From Nitrososphaeria archaeon (GTDB lineage: Archaea > Thermoproteota > Nitrososphaeria > Nitrososphaerales > Nitrososphaeraceae): DNA of 46,552 nt. Positions 25,801 to 34,220 of this stretch are shown one piece after another. The translations under genes and the position numbers were made by a program. The notes under the pieces were generated by a model that was given only the letters and a program-made list of their open reading frames with translations, was not told the DNA's origin and ran no database searches. Position 1 is the first letter of the stretch. Each line of letters begins with the position of its first letter. The stretch covers positions 1 to 46,552 of the forward strand of contig JAJPIN010000065.1 of the NCBI GenBank assembly GCA_021324715.1, given 5' to 3'.

Positions 25801-26928
25801 CTATGAGTGTGTGAGCCTTAATATTTTGTCATCGCCCAGCTGTGGCATGCCGTTCCCATCGGTATTGCTCGTAAGAACAAAAATTGATCCATCTCGAGAT
25901 TCAATGACATCATTAAGGCGACCATATCCTACAAGTATGGTATTCTGGTTACCCGTTTTAAAATCAATATCTCTTAGGTGTGATCCCTTTAGAGTGGCAA
26001 TAATGAGATGATTCTTGTATCCCAGCTTATTTGATGACGCAAATGTAATTCCGGAAGGTTCTAAAGATGGATTGTAACAAAGCAGGGGTGCAGTGTTTTT
26101 AGTACTTTTATTACATTCTTCATCGGGCCAACCATAATTTTTGCCCGGTGATACCAAATTTATTTCATCATTGCCTGCTGCACCTAGGTCAGAAGCGTAC
26201 AGTTCTCTGCTCTCAGGATCCCATGCAAGTCCTTGAACATTTCTAAATCCATAAGCATAAACCGGTGAGTTTGAAAATGGATTGTCTTTTGGAACGGTTC
26301 CGTCTCCATTAACTCGAAGAATTTTTCCCGCCAGAGAATTCAGGTCCTGAGATAATTCTGGTATTGAAGCATCTCCTGTTGAAATATACAACATTCGATC
26401 AGGACCAAATTTAATACGTCCACCATCACGAAACTCACTTCCTGGGATACCGTCCAGTATTGTCCTAGAATCTATTATTCTATTATTGCTTTCTTGAAGC
26501 ATTAAGACTTTGTTGAATAATCCCGTGCCATTCGAATAGGTGTAGTATACATAAAACAAATGATTCTTCGTAAAATTTGGGTGTAATGCAATACCCAACA
26601 AACCTGCATCTCCGAGATTCTCTACCCTAATGTCACCAACCGGTTCTGATAAGAGGGTACGATTTTCAATAACTCTAATACTCCCATGTTTTTCAGTAAA
26701 GAAAATTCTACCGTCATCAGCTATATCAATAGCCCTTGGCGCTTGTAATCCTCGTGCAACAACTTCTACTCCCTTAGAATTTGACAAGCTACTTGAATTC
26801 GATACTGGTGATGGTAAGGGTACCAGGGTTTCAGATGGCGAAAATTTCATGGTAAATATGCTTATAATTATAACAAGGGCGGAAGGGATAACAAGGCGAA
26901 TTAGCTGTCTTCTATCCATATCGTGCAT
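25801..26928 (-). CDS. PQQ-dependent glucose/sorbosone dehydrogenase-like protein
   Basis: A 375-aa six-bladed beta-propeller of the soluble glucose dehydrogenase (YliI/GDH-B) family, anchored or exported by a hydrophobic N-terminus (residues ~10-29). Typical blocks are GLLGIALHPNF, YVYYTYSNG, GGRIKFGPD, LYISTGDAS, GKILRVNGDGT and AGNDEINLVSPGKNYGWP. The family's catalytic His sits just before GGR (HxGGR); here the residue is Arg (FRDGGRIKF, R167), so dehydrogenase activity is doubtful. It may be a binding or structural propeller outside the cell. Confidence 0.85.
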   Translation of the reverse strand: MHDMDRRQLIRLVIPSALVIIISIFTMKFSPSETLVPLPSPVSNSSSLSNSKGVEVVARGLQAPRAIDIADDGRIFFTEKHGSIRVIENRTLLSEPVGDIRVENLGDAGLLGIALHPNFTKNHLFYVYYTYSNGTGLFNKVLMLQESNNRIIDSRTILDGIPGSEFRDGGRIKFGPDRMLYISTGDASIPELSQDLNSLAGKILRVNGDGTVPKDNPFSNSPVYAYGFRNVQGLAWDPESRELYASDLGAAGNDEINLVSPGKNYGWPDEECNKSTKNTAPLLCYNPSLEPSGITFASSNKLGYKNHLIIATLKGSHLRDIDFKTGNQNTILVGYGRLNDVIESRDGSIFVLTSNTDGNGMPQLGDDKILRLTHS

Positions 26929-27007
26929 TAGACTTGATTTTTTATAATTCTATTCAATTTGTTCGATTACGTCGTTATACGGCTCCCGGAAATTTGGCAA
27001 ATCATGA

Positions 27008-27128
27008 CGCAGATGAGGAGATTTGAACTCCTGCTCGCCCGAAGGCGAATCGGCTTTCTTTCGGCCTAACTCAAGGCCGACGCATTATTGTGTTCTTAAA
27101 TATAAGAAGACCACTCTGCCACATCTGC
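27008..27128 (-). tRNA. tRNA-Ser(UGA) with two apparent introns
   Basis: On the minus strand the acceptor GCAGATG pairs fully with CATCTGC, followed by discriminator G. The T-arm is AGGAG-TTCAAAT-CTCCT. A long variable arm TCGCC-TTCG-GGCGA and G73 identify tRNA-Ser. The anticodon stem TCGGC/GCCGA encloses 21 nt instead of 7: CTTGA begins the loop (anticodon TGA at 27071-27073), and about 14 nt is intron (within 27056-27070). The D-stem GCA/TGC encloses 32 nt, about 20 too many, with a perfect TTCTTA-TATT-TAAGAA hairpin at 27093-27108, indicating a second intron in the D-loop. Without both inserts the tRNA is ~86-87 nt. A tRNA-Leu(GAG) reading was rejected because it leaves an 8-nt loop and the wrong discriminator. 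Confidence 0.87.
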
Positions 27129-27255
27129 TTGAATTTCTTGGACTATCTCTTATTTTTATTTGTTTAAATAGCACGCTAGGGATTGATTGAGGCGTTTTGA
27201 TTATAAATGGCGTAATATTTTGTATGATAGTAATCGATAGTTTAGTGAACCATTG

Positions 27256-28362
27256 ATGATACCAATTAATAAACCACAAATTGATGAAAATGAACGGCAG
27301 GAAATTCTTAAGGTATTGGATGAAGGAATTTTAACGTCTGCATCTAACTCTGGCGGGAAAAGGGTTCAGGATTTTGAAGGATTATTGGCAGATTTCTTGC
27401 ATGTCAAGCATGCAATTGCAGTGAATTCTGGCACAGCGGCATTAAATGCATCTATTCTTGCGGCAGGGATTAAAGAAACGGATGAAATTTTGATTCCTTC
27501 ATTTACGTTTGTTGCGACCGCAAATTCGGTAGCATGTACAGGAGCCAAACCAGTGTTTGTGGATATTGAAAAAGATACCTATACAATGAACCCTCTTGAT
27601 CTAGAAAATAAAATCACCAAGAAAACAAGGGCGATAATCCCAGTGCACCTATATGGTCATCCAGCCAAGATGGATGAAATACTGGAAATTGCAAGGAAAC
27701 ATTCTCTAATTGTAATAGAAGATGCCTGCCAGTCCTTAGGCTCCTTATATAATGGAAAACAAACAGGGACAATAGGCCAAATGGGGTGTTTTAGTATGTA
27801 CGCTTCTAAAGTCTTAACATCAGGAGAGGGAGGTGCGATCACAACCAATAGCGATGAATATGCAGAAATCCTGAGAATGATAAGAAATCATGGAATGGTA
27901 CATGGTTATGATACACGAATAATCGGATTCAATATGCGATTACCAGAAATTTCTGCAGCAATCGCAAAAACTCAGATGAAAAAAATTCGATTAATGCTGG
28001 AAAAAAGGACTGTAAATGCAAAAAAGTTGGGGGAGTTATTAAATGATAGAATAGCCCGCAAATATCTAGTTCTTCCACAAGATGATAAGAGAGTAAAATA
28101 TAACTGGTACCTCTATACTGTGGCATTGATTAACAATCGAGACAGAGTGAAAAAATTTTTAAACGACAATGGAATCGGTGCAACTGTATATTATGATCCA
28201 CCAGTCCATCAGACTCCGTACTATTCAAAATTCCATAATGGAAAGCTTGAAGTTACTGAATGGGCTTCGAAAACTGTCCTCTCACTGCCCGTACATCCAT
28301 CTGTAACTGAAAACGACATAGAGCTTATCGCCAGCAAAGTTGTAGAGGCCATTAAATCATAG
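27256..28362 (+). CDS. DegT/DnrJ/EryC1/StrS-family sugar aminotransferase
   Basis: A PLP-dependent aminotransferase of 368 aa acting on keto sugars attached to nucleotides, used for amino sugars in surface glycans. The family motifs are NSGTAALNASI, IPSFTFVATANS, VIEDACQSLGS, and the Schiff-base lysine in FSMYASKVLTSGEGGA, with GFNMRLPEISAAI after it. The ATG at 27256 is preferred to the TTG one codon upstream. It stands alone between a tRNA and a ferredoxin gene rather than in the 12-17 kb carbohydrate locus. Confidence 0.9.
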   Translation: MIPINKPQIDENERQEILKVLDEGILTSASNSGGKRVQDFEGLLADFLHVKHAIAVNSGTAALNASILAAGIKETDEILIPSFTFVATANSVACTGAKPVFVDIEKDTYTMNPLDLENKITKKTRAIIPVHLYGHPAKMDEILEIARKHSLIVIEDACQSLGSLYNGKQTGTIGQMGCFSMYASKVLTSGEGGAITTNSDEYAEILRMIRNHGMVHGYDTRIIGFNMRLPEISAAIAKTQMKKIRLMLEKRTVNAKKLGELLNDRIARKYLVLPQDDKRVKYNWYLYTVALINNRDRVKKFLNDNGIGATVYYDPPVHQTPYYSKFHNGKLEVTEWASKTVLSLPVHPSVTENDIELIASKVVEAIKS

Positions 28363-28517
28363 TTTTGATGATGTGTCATTAAAATAAAATCCAATAGTTA
28401 GAATGCAAATTTTATTCCACATTGATTTTTAAACAAATAGACTCATCAATTTACGCCATGATTAGCGTTCACACATATGGTTTATATAATATTCAGACAA
28501 AGATCAAAGCGATAAAC

Positions 28518-29054
28518 ATGCCTATAGATCCGGATTTTCCAAAAAATCATCAAGTTTCTGGAAAGATAGAACTTACAGACGGCGAACATTTCCATTTCAT
28601 GTGGGGACCAGGAAAAGTTGCTGAGGCTGCTGAAAACGAAGAAGTAAAAGCTGCCTATGCTGCTAGGGGTGAACAAATAGTACCTCTCGGTGTAAGCGGT
28701 ACAATGGTAGCAGTAGATTGGGATTCATGTGTAGCTGATGGTGCTTGTATCGAAGCATGTCCAGTACAGGTATTCCAGTGGTATCGAACAGAATATGATG
28801 TGCCTGCTACGGAAGCAACAAAACAGAAATGGAATGGTACAGGCAGTACTGTCAAAGAAGAGCGTAAAGATTACACCGACAAGGCAGATGCAATTCGTGA
28901 ACACGACTGTATTTGGTGTATGGCCTGTGTATCCGTTTGTCCGCCGCAAGCTGTGAAGGTAGACCAGTCATCACTTGAATTTCATGAAAAGGCTTCAGGT
29001 ACATTCAATGAAGCATTGTCGAAGGGTAGTGCACCTCCGCCACATGCGCACTAG
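28518..29054 (+). CDS. Zinc-containing-type dicluster ferredoxin
   Basis: A 178-aa archaeal ferredoxin of the Sulfolobus zinc-ferredoxin family, probably carrying electrons for 2-oxoacid oxidoreductases. An N-terminal extension with H11, H24 and H26 would supply zinc ligands. Cluster I has C71, C77 and C81 (CVADGACIEACP, the Cys spacing of a 3Fe-4S site) and cluster II has C131, C134, C137 and C141 (CIWCMACVSVCP, 4Fe-4S). About 45 residues between the clusters (YRTEYDVPATEA... onward) form an enlarged loop. The ATG at 28518 (MPIDPDFPKN) is chosen because it matches the family N-terminus; the open frame extends upstream to 28422 without homology. Confidence 0.92.
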   Translation: MPIDPDFPKNHQVSGKIELTDGEHFHFMWGPGKVAEAAENEEVKAAYAARGEQIVPLGVSGTMVAVDWDSCVADGACIEACPVQVFQWYRTEYDVPATEATKQKWNGTGSTVKEERKDYTDKADAIREHDCIWCMACVSVCPPQAVKVDQSSLEFHEKASGTFNEALSKGSAPPPHAH

Positions 29055-29156
29055 GACATTTTTTCCCTCATTTTTTCCATAAACTATATTTTTACTAATT
29101 CCATTGAATTAACTTAATTTCCACAAATACTTGTCTTGATCATTTCTGATTCATAC

Positions 29157-29735
29157 ATGGGAATCTTTATCCCAAACGACTTTTCGTATAGAGTTCTAAA
29201 CTTTATTAACGGCAAAACGAATTTGCCGTTCATAGAGAAAGACGAATTAATAGCCTCCTTTTACATTTTTGGAAAGGATCATAAAGTAAATGGGGATCTT
29301 GAAATTACCAACGTTAAAGATATAGCTAGGAAAACAATGGAGCAAATTGCAAGGCAAATTCGATTTTATGCCAACAATCCAATAAATATGAACCAAGACT
29401 TGTTAAGAGAGAATTTCAACAAAAGATCAATGCAAATTTTGATCGAGTCAGATATTAAGCATGTCAATAAGCAGATAAATTTTGATTTAACCAAAAGAAT
29501 ATCAAAGGACCCCACGATTCTATCAGATTGTTACGCTTGGCATCTTGCGTACTACAAACAAGATTACTTTTTCAAATTATTCAATCCATTTCGAGGTATT
29601 AATGTCCCAGCAGATCTTGTAGAACAATTAGAAGGACGGATGCTCATGTTAGGATTTAATGTCAAAGATTCTACTAAATTGCCTTATTACGATCCAATAA
29701 TCCCCTTTTTTCATTGGCTTGAACAGCCGTTATGA
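29157..29735 (+). CDS. Protein of unknown function
   Basis: I do not recognise the family. The ~192-aa product is soluble and mixed alpha/beta, with aromatic-rich C-terminal parts (CYAWHLAYYKQDYFFKLF, IPFFHWLEQPL) and no signal peptide, metal cluster or nucleotide motif. The ATG at 29157 (MGIFIPNDF) is preferred, but a TTG at 29136 is also in frame. It lies between ferredoxin and aIF2-beta in the same direction. Clean reading frame and composition support a real gene. Confidence 0.7.
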   Translation: MGIFIPNDFSYRVLNFINGKTNLPFIEKDELIASFYIFGKDHKVNGDLEITNVKDIARKTMEQIARQIRFYANNPINMNQDLLRENFNKRSMQILIESDIKHVNKQINFDLTKRISKDPTILSDCYAWHLAYYKQDYFFKLFNPFRGINVPADLVEQLEGRMLMLGFNVKDSTKLPYYDPIIPFFHWLEQPL

Positions 29736-29825
29736 AAGTAGACTTGTCATAAAATTAACTAGATATCTTCTAGTTAGAAGCGCAAATGTCTGTTGCTAAC
29801 AACTGAAATAAATTAATTTTTATGT

Positions 29826-30293
29826 ATGACAAAGAACATTAAAGCCCTCAATATAGCGAATAGTATGGACAAAGTAGATAATTCGTATGAAACCCTCCTG
29901 AATAGAATTCAGGGAGATTTGGTTAATGCCTCAAAGAAAGAATCAGCAAGACTGGAAATCCCCAAACCCCAAATTATTTGGGTAGGTCAGCGTACTATTT
30001 TTAGAAACTTTATGGAATTTCCTAAAGCGTTAAGGAGAGAGCCTGAAAAGATATTACTTTATTTGAATAAAGAACTTGCATCTGCAGGATATATTGCCGG
30101 TGATAGAGTCATTTTTCTGGGTCGCAAAGAACCATCTTCTTTTGATGCACTATTGGAAAGATATGTAAGGGACTACGTCATATGTCCCGTCTGTCAAAGT
30201 CCGGACACAAGAACAGAGAAAGCAAAAAAGCTGGGCTTTCTTGTATGTGAGGCTTGTGGTGCAAGGTCGTCAATAAAGGGGAATTACGCTTAA
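29826..30293 (+). CDS. eif2b: Translation initiation factor 2, beta subunit
   Basis: aIF2-beta is part of the heterotrimeric factor that brings initiator tRNA to the ribosome. The 155-aa protein has the central RTIFRNFMEFPKALRREPE core and the C-terminal zinc ribbon C120-x2-C123 ... C141-x2-C144 (VICPVCQSPDTR, VCEACGARS). The N-terminal ~20 residues vary between species. It has its own start and is not tightly coupled to its neighbours. Confidence 0.95.
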   Translation: MTKNIKALNIANSMDKVDNSYETLLNRIQGDLVNASKKESARLEIPKPQIIWVGQRTIFRNFMEFPKALRREPEKILLYLNKELASAGYIAGDRVIFLGRKEPSSFDALLERYVRDYVICPVCQSPDTRTEKAKKLGFLVCEACGARSSIKGNYA

Positions 30294-30442
30294 AATTAAC
30301 AATCGTGTTTTTCGCTTATTTCAATCTAATACAATAGTCAATTTAAAACAAGAACTTGTTCCTATATCTCCACTTTTCCATTATTCTAGATGCAATCCGA
30401 ACATCTCAAGTGTCATAATATGTGAGTCTTGTATAGGTCTGC

Positions 30443-31111
30443 TTGGTAAAATTGAAAAAAACCAATAGTTTCACCGCTGTGATAAATTTGGTCATGATAG
30501 TAGCAATTTTGTCGTATCCCGAGTCTTTATCTGAATCCAAATCCTTGAGTTTAGAGAATAACCAGAAAATTTTGCAGATATGTTGTACTTGGGGAAAGAG
30601 CCTTAATGATTCTGTTTTGACATTTTATATAAATAATACATACCAGCAAAAAGAGAAGCTGGTAACGAATTCCTTTGACCAGTGGAATTCCAAATTAAAA
30701 TTTGTCAAATTCATGGAAGTTCGCGATCCTTCAAAGGCAGATATTTTGATCATCTTTGACCATAAGGGTGAAGAAACTGTTGGACAAACTACGAGTGTTC
30801 TGGATGAGAATGGTTTCATTAAAAGGGTTAAGATACGTATTTCTGTAAATTTTAATGAAGAACTGATAAATAATGATACTTTGAGTCTCGTATTGAAACA
30901 TGAAATAGGGCATGCACTTGGATTAGGACATTCAAACTTTGATGACCTAATGAATCCAATTGTCAACTACCAAAATAAGATCATTACTACATGTGAGATT
31001 AATGCTGTAGAGCTAGCAAATAGCTGGAAAATCGTTCAAAATCTACAAGAACCAAAATTGCCGGAACTACCAATCGAAAAAACTGTCGACTGTGATTCAG
31101 ATGAAACATAA
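30443..31111 (+). CDS. Secreted metzincin-type metalloprotease
   Basis: A 222-aa exported zinc protease. The N-terminus (KLKKTNSF then a hydrophobic core at ~10-25) is a signal peptide or anchor. The active site is the extended matrixin signature H153-E-x2-H157-x5-H163 in HEIGHALGLGHS, followed by the Met-turn at M170 (DDLMNP). The upstream region (FDQWNSKLKFVKF, ADILIIFD) matches the beta-rich half of matrixins, with no visible propeptide. The start is TTG at 30443 or 30452; no ATG is available before the signal sequence. It is probably involved in extracellular protein turnover or processing. Confidence 0.82.
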   Translation: MVKLKKTNSFTAVINLVMIVAILSYPESLSESKSLSLENNQKILQICCTWGKSLNDSVLTFYINNTYQQKEKLVTNSFDQWNSKLKFVKFMEVRDPSKADILIIFDHKGEETVGQTTSVLDENGFIKRVKIRISVNFNEELINNDTLSLVLKHEIGHALGLGHSNFDDLMNPIVNYQNKIITTCEINAVELANSWKIVQNLQEPKLPELPIEKTVDCDSDET

Positions 31112-31255
31112 GAAATGCAATATCATAATCAACTATGATCTTTCTTAATCCGAAAGTACCTAGTATATAGTCAAAGTCCTAGGTTTGATTTTATAATCAT
31201 ACCTTCTTTGTATAACAAAGGATATTTGCTAGTTACATAAATAATATGTTACTAC

Positions 31256-31855
31256 TTGCTTAATAGGTTTAGAGACAAATTAGTTCCAATTACAACGCTA
31301 ATAGGAAATAAATTTGGTTCACTCGGTTTATCGCCAACGTTTTGGAGTGCGATTGCATTTGCGTTAGCCATTTTATCAAGCATTTTCTTTGGTATTTCAG
31401 ATTTCTTGGATGCAAAAGGCATAATGCTTCCGTCGCAAATAATCGCTAGTATAATGCTTCTGATTTCCGGCTTCTTTGACGTCGTGGATGGTAGTGTAGC
31501 TAGAGTATTGAATAGATCTACTCCCAAGGGTGCATTTCTGGATTCCAATTTCGACAAAATTTCTGAAGCTCTAATTTTTATTGGAATAGCAATAGGCGGC
31601 TTATCAAATCCTATTGTAGCCATGATTGCTCTATCATCGTCAATACTAGTCAGTTATCTAAGAGCAAGATCAGAATCACTGGGAATAGAGCTTAAAGGTG
31701 TGGGAGTGGGGGAAAGAGCTGAAAGATTGGTAATTTTATCATTATGTGGCTTAATTCCAATTCCTGGATCGATCCAATGGGGAGTTATAATTATTATTTT
31801 TCTCTCCATCTTTTCCTTCATTCAAAGATTTTGGTTTGTTCTAAAGAGGCTCTAA
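31256..31855 (+). CDS. CDP-alcohol phosphatidyltransferase (polar lipid headgroup synthase)
   Basis: A 199-aa integral membrane enzyme that attaches an alcohol phosphate to a CDP-activated lipid. The catalytic motif DxxDGxxARx8GxxxDxxxD is perfect: D75, D78-G79, A82-R83, G92, D96, D100. The N-terminus (MLNRFRDKL) and the length resemble archaetidylinositol-phosphate or archaetidylglycerol-phosphate synthases; the former is the better fit but is not proven. It starts at TTG, enforced by an in-frame TAA six codons upstream. It ends 8 bp before the convergent S26e gene. Confidence 0.88.
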   Translation: MLNRFRDKLVPITTLIGNKFGSLGLSPTFWSAIAFALAILSSIFFGISDFLDAKGIMLPSQIIASIMLLISGFFDVVDGSVARVLNRSTPKGAFLDSNFDKISEALIFIGIAIGGLSNPIVAMIALSSSILVSYLRARSESLGIELKGVGVGERAERLVILSLCGLIPIPGSIQWGVIIIIFLSIFSFIQRFWFVLKRL

Positions 31856-31863
31856 CGATGGTT

Positions 31864-32151
31864 TTATCCCAGTCTTCCAGTTCTTCTGCGATCCATTTCC
31901 GATCTTACTTTTACTATTCCCCTGTGAACAGCGCAAGAAACACAGTAAAATTTGACATCCATTGAAGGTGCAATATATGCTCCTTGAGCTCTTAATTCTT
32001 TTGCCAAAGTGGGTTCTACTAATGTAATTCTACCAGTAACTTTTTTAGCCTTATCTCTAGGAACCATCGCACCGCACTGACTGCAATGAACTGTTCCCGA
32101 GCTTCCCTTTCCACCTTTGGTGCGCCCTCGGCTTGTCCTTTTCTTTGGCAT
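31864..32151 (-). CDS. rps26e: Ribosomal protein S26e
   Basis: A eukaryote/archaeal small-subunit protein of 95 aa with a basic N-terminus (MPKKRTSRGRTKGGKG), zinc-binding CSQCGAMVPRDKA and a second pair in FYCVSCAVHRGIVK, with an Arg-rich tail. It is one of the ribosomal proteins shared by Thaumarchaeota, Crenarchaeota and eukaryotes but missing in Euryarchaeota, which supports the assignment of the window. The second of two adjacent ATG codons is preferred (32151). Confidence 0.95.
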   Translation of the reverse strand: MPKKRTSRGRTKGGKGSSGTVHCSQCGAMVPRDKAKKVTGRITLVEPTLAKELRAQGAYIAPSMDVKFYCVSCAVHRGIVKVRSEMDRRRTGRLG

Positions 32152-32243
32152 CATAGAAATACTATATCATCTTCTTTTAAATCTTCTGATATTGCTAAAA
32201 TCAACATTTATCAAAGCATTAGAATAAATGATGATATTGCATT

Positions 32244-33155
32244 ATGAAGGCTACTATATTATCTAATCTGGTCATAGACGAGATTATTTCCGCAGACCTA
32301 AACTCAACTCAAAGCTTAGGTGGACCTGCTGCTTATTGTGGTATTACCGCAAGAAAATTTGGATTTGATACGACACTCTTTACTCATTTTGGAAAAGATT
32401 TTAATTCCGAATATCTTGAATATTTAAAGAAAGAGGGAATTTCTTTGAATGCTTCAAACCCCCAAAACCCTCCAACAACTCGATTCATTTTAAGGAACTT
32501 TGAAAATTATCGTGAATTAATACTTAAGTCAAAATGTAGTATATTAGATTTTGATGAAATAAAAAATATGAAATCAGATTGCTGGATAATAAGTCCCGTT
32601 ATTGATGAAGTGCCTATTGATATTATGTGCTATTTAGTTTCAGCAAGAAAAGAAAATGAGTTTATTTTATTGGACCCACAAGGTTATACGAGAGCTGTCG
32701 ATTCTAAAGGCAGAATATCAATAAGGAAGGACATCGACATACCCATTAATAATGTAAATGGCATAAAACTGGACGATCAAGAAATCTCATGTTTTACAAA
32801 TGGTCTTCAAGGTATAGATGGGATGAAAAAAATTCACTCAAAATATAAAATAGATTATGTATTACACACACAGGATCAGGTTATTCATCTACTTGAAGGA
32901 GAAAAACACTATTGGTCAAAATTACCAAAAATTGATGCTCCTGACTCTACAGGACTTGGAGATATCATTGGTTCATCATTCGCATTCACTATGCTAAAGG
33001 AAAAAGACTCCGTGTGGGCGTTTTGTTTCGCAGCTGGATCTCTAACAGCTGCGCTCCAAACAAAAGAGGTTGGAATTAAAAAAGTACCTTCCAAACAGGC
33101 GATAGAAGAAAATGCTTCATATTACTACAATATAATGAATTTTGAAATTGTTTAG
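32244..33155 (+). CDS. PfkB-family carbohydrate/nucleoside kinase
   Basis: A ribokinase-fold sugar kinase of 303 aa. The N-terminal SLGGPAAYCGITARKFG is the substrate-side GG motif, and DAPDSTGLGDIIGSSFA holds the catalytic Asp of the DTxGAGD signature (here DSTGLGD). The substrate cannot be read from the sequence. It lies 55 bp before an NAD kinase in the same direction, which may indicate co-transcription. Confidence 0.85.
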   Translation: MKATILSNLVIDEIISADLNSTQSLGGPAAYCGITARKFGFDTTLFTHFGKDFNSEYLEYLKKEGISLNASNPQNPPTTRFILRNFENYRELILKSKCSILDFDEIKNMKSDCWIISPVIDEVPIDIMCYLVSARKENEFILLDPQGYTRAVDSKGRISIRKDIDIPINNVNGIKLDDQEISCFTNGLQGIDGMKKIHSKYKIDYVLHTQDQVIHLLEGEKHYWSKLPKIDAPDSTGLGDIIGSSFAFTMLKEKDSVWAFCFAAGSLTAALQTKEVGIKKVPSKQAIEENASYYYNIMNFEIV

Positions 33156-33210
33156 CAGAGTCATAAATCAGGTTTAAATTTGAGTGTCTGTTCACTTTTA
33201 ATTACTTAAA

Positions 33211-34218
33211 ATGAAAGTGGCTATCTCAAGTCTAAGCTCCAGAGACGATAGTCTGACAAGCAAAATCAAGAAAATTTTAGATGATGAAAGCATCTCTTCA
33301 GAGATAATTTATAGATCAGAAAAAACGGTTACTCCAAATGTAGATATTGTGATTACTGCCGGTGGGGATCGAGCGATACTAGATTATTCACACTATATTA
33401 AGGATTTCTCTGTACCAGTACTGGGGATATATGAATCAGATTCAACCGGATTTTTAGGCCAGATTGACGTAACGGATTTAAAAAAGTCTATAAGCAGAAT
33501 AAAGAAAGGCGATTATGAAATAGATGATGTATGCAGACTTTCTGTTAATGTCGATGGTAAAGAAGTTGAACCTGTTCTTAACGATATTTCTCTCTTTCCA
33601 AGAAAAAGTGCAACTCTGATGGAATATATTTTGAAAATTAATAGCAATGATATCTGGCATGATAACAGCGACGGAGTTATCATTTCTACTCCAATTGGAT
33701 CGACAGCTTATGGTATGTCTGCAGGAGGTCCTATGGTTTTACAAAGGTCTCAGGTATTTGTCATTGTTCCAGTTAATTCTATGGACAATACCCGCAGACC
33801 TCTTATAGTCCCGAATACCGATAGATTAGAAATTGCAGATATACTGTGTAGGTACTTGTGTGAAGTAATCTTGGATGGAGGTAACAGGGTAGCCGTTCGA
33901 AAAAATATTGTGTGTGAAAAACATGAATTTCCAGCAAGATTTGTAAGATTGATCAAGCATTCTCCCATGGATATTATCGCTAAAAAAGTCAAGTTGGCCG
34001 AAGAGTTACTTGATATGCCACCAAGTGCCAAGTTGATTTTAAAAACACTTGAATATGAGGGGGAAATGAGTCAAAAGGATTTAAGCAAGAGAACGATGCT
34101 TCCAGAGAGAACAATAAGGTTGTCATTGAGCCATCTTATCCAGCGTGGCTATGTTAGGAAAAAGACCTCGTTACGTGATGCTAGACAAAAAACATACGAG
34201 TTAAACCTAAGACTGTGA
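33211..34218 (+). CDS. nadK: NAD kinase fused to a C-terminal winged helix
   Basis: The N-terminal ~255 residues are an ATP-NAD kinase: TAGGDRAILDY (GGD motif, with RA replacing the usual GT), LGIYESDSTGFLGQI, VLNDISLFP (NE motif as ND), and DGVIISTPIGSTAYGMSAGG. It makes NADP from NAD. Residues ~268-335 form a winged helix-turn-helix of MarR/ArsR type: PSAKLILKTLEYEGEMSQ, KRTMLPERTIRLSLSHLIQR, GYVRKKTS. NAD kinases normally end after the catalytic domain, so the extra DNA-binding-like domain is noteworthy and could couple NAD(P) state to transcription. The frame is continuous. Confidence 0.88.
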   Translation: MKVAISSLSSRDDSLTSKIKKILDDESISSEIIYRSEKTVTPNVDIVITAGGDRAILDYSHYIKDFSVPVLGIYESDSTGFLGQIDVTDLKKSISRIKKGDYEIDDVCRLSVNVDGKEVEPVLNDISLFPRKSATLMEYILKINSNDIWHDNSDGVIISTPIGSTAYGMSAGGPMVLQRSQVFVIVPVNSMDNTRRPLIVPNTDRLEIADILCRYLCEVILDGGNRVAVRKNIVCEKHEFPARFVRLIKHSPMDIIAKKVKLAEELLDMPPSAKLILKTLEYEGEMSQKDLSKRTMLPERTIRLSLSHLIQRGYVRKKTSLRDARQKTYELNLRL

Positions 34219-34220
34219 CT

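Noticed and set aside
27008..27128. tRNA-Leu(GAG) reading of the interrupted tRNA
   Set aside because: It needs an 8-nt anticodon loop and a 29-nt variable region, and has discriminator G instead of the A expected for Leu.
28422..28517. N-terminal extension of the ferredoxin
   Set aside because: The extra 32 residues do not match the family; the ATG at 28518 gives the expected N-terminus.
31205..31220. Inverted repeat CTTTGT-ATA-ACAAAG before the CDP-alcohol transferase
   Set aside because: It is short and AT-rich, and equally explained by promoter composition; no second copy was seen.
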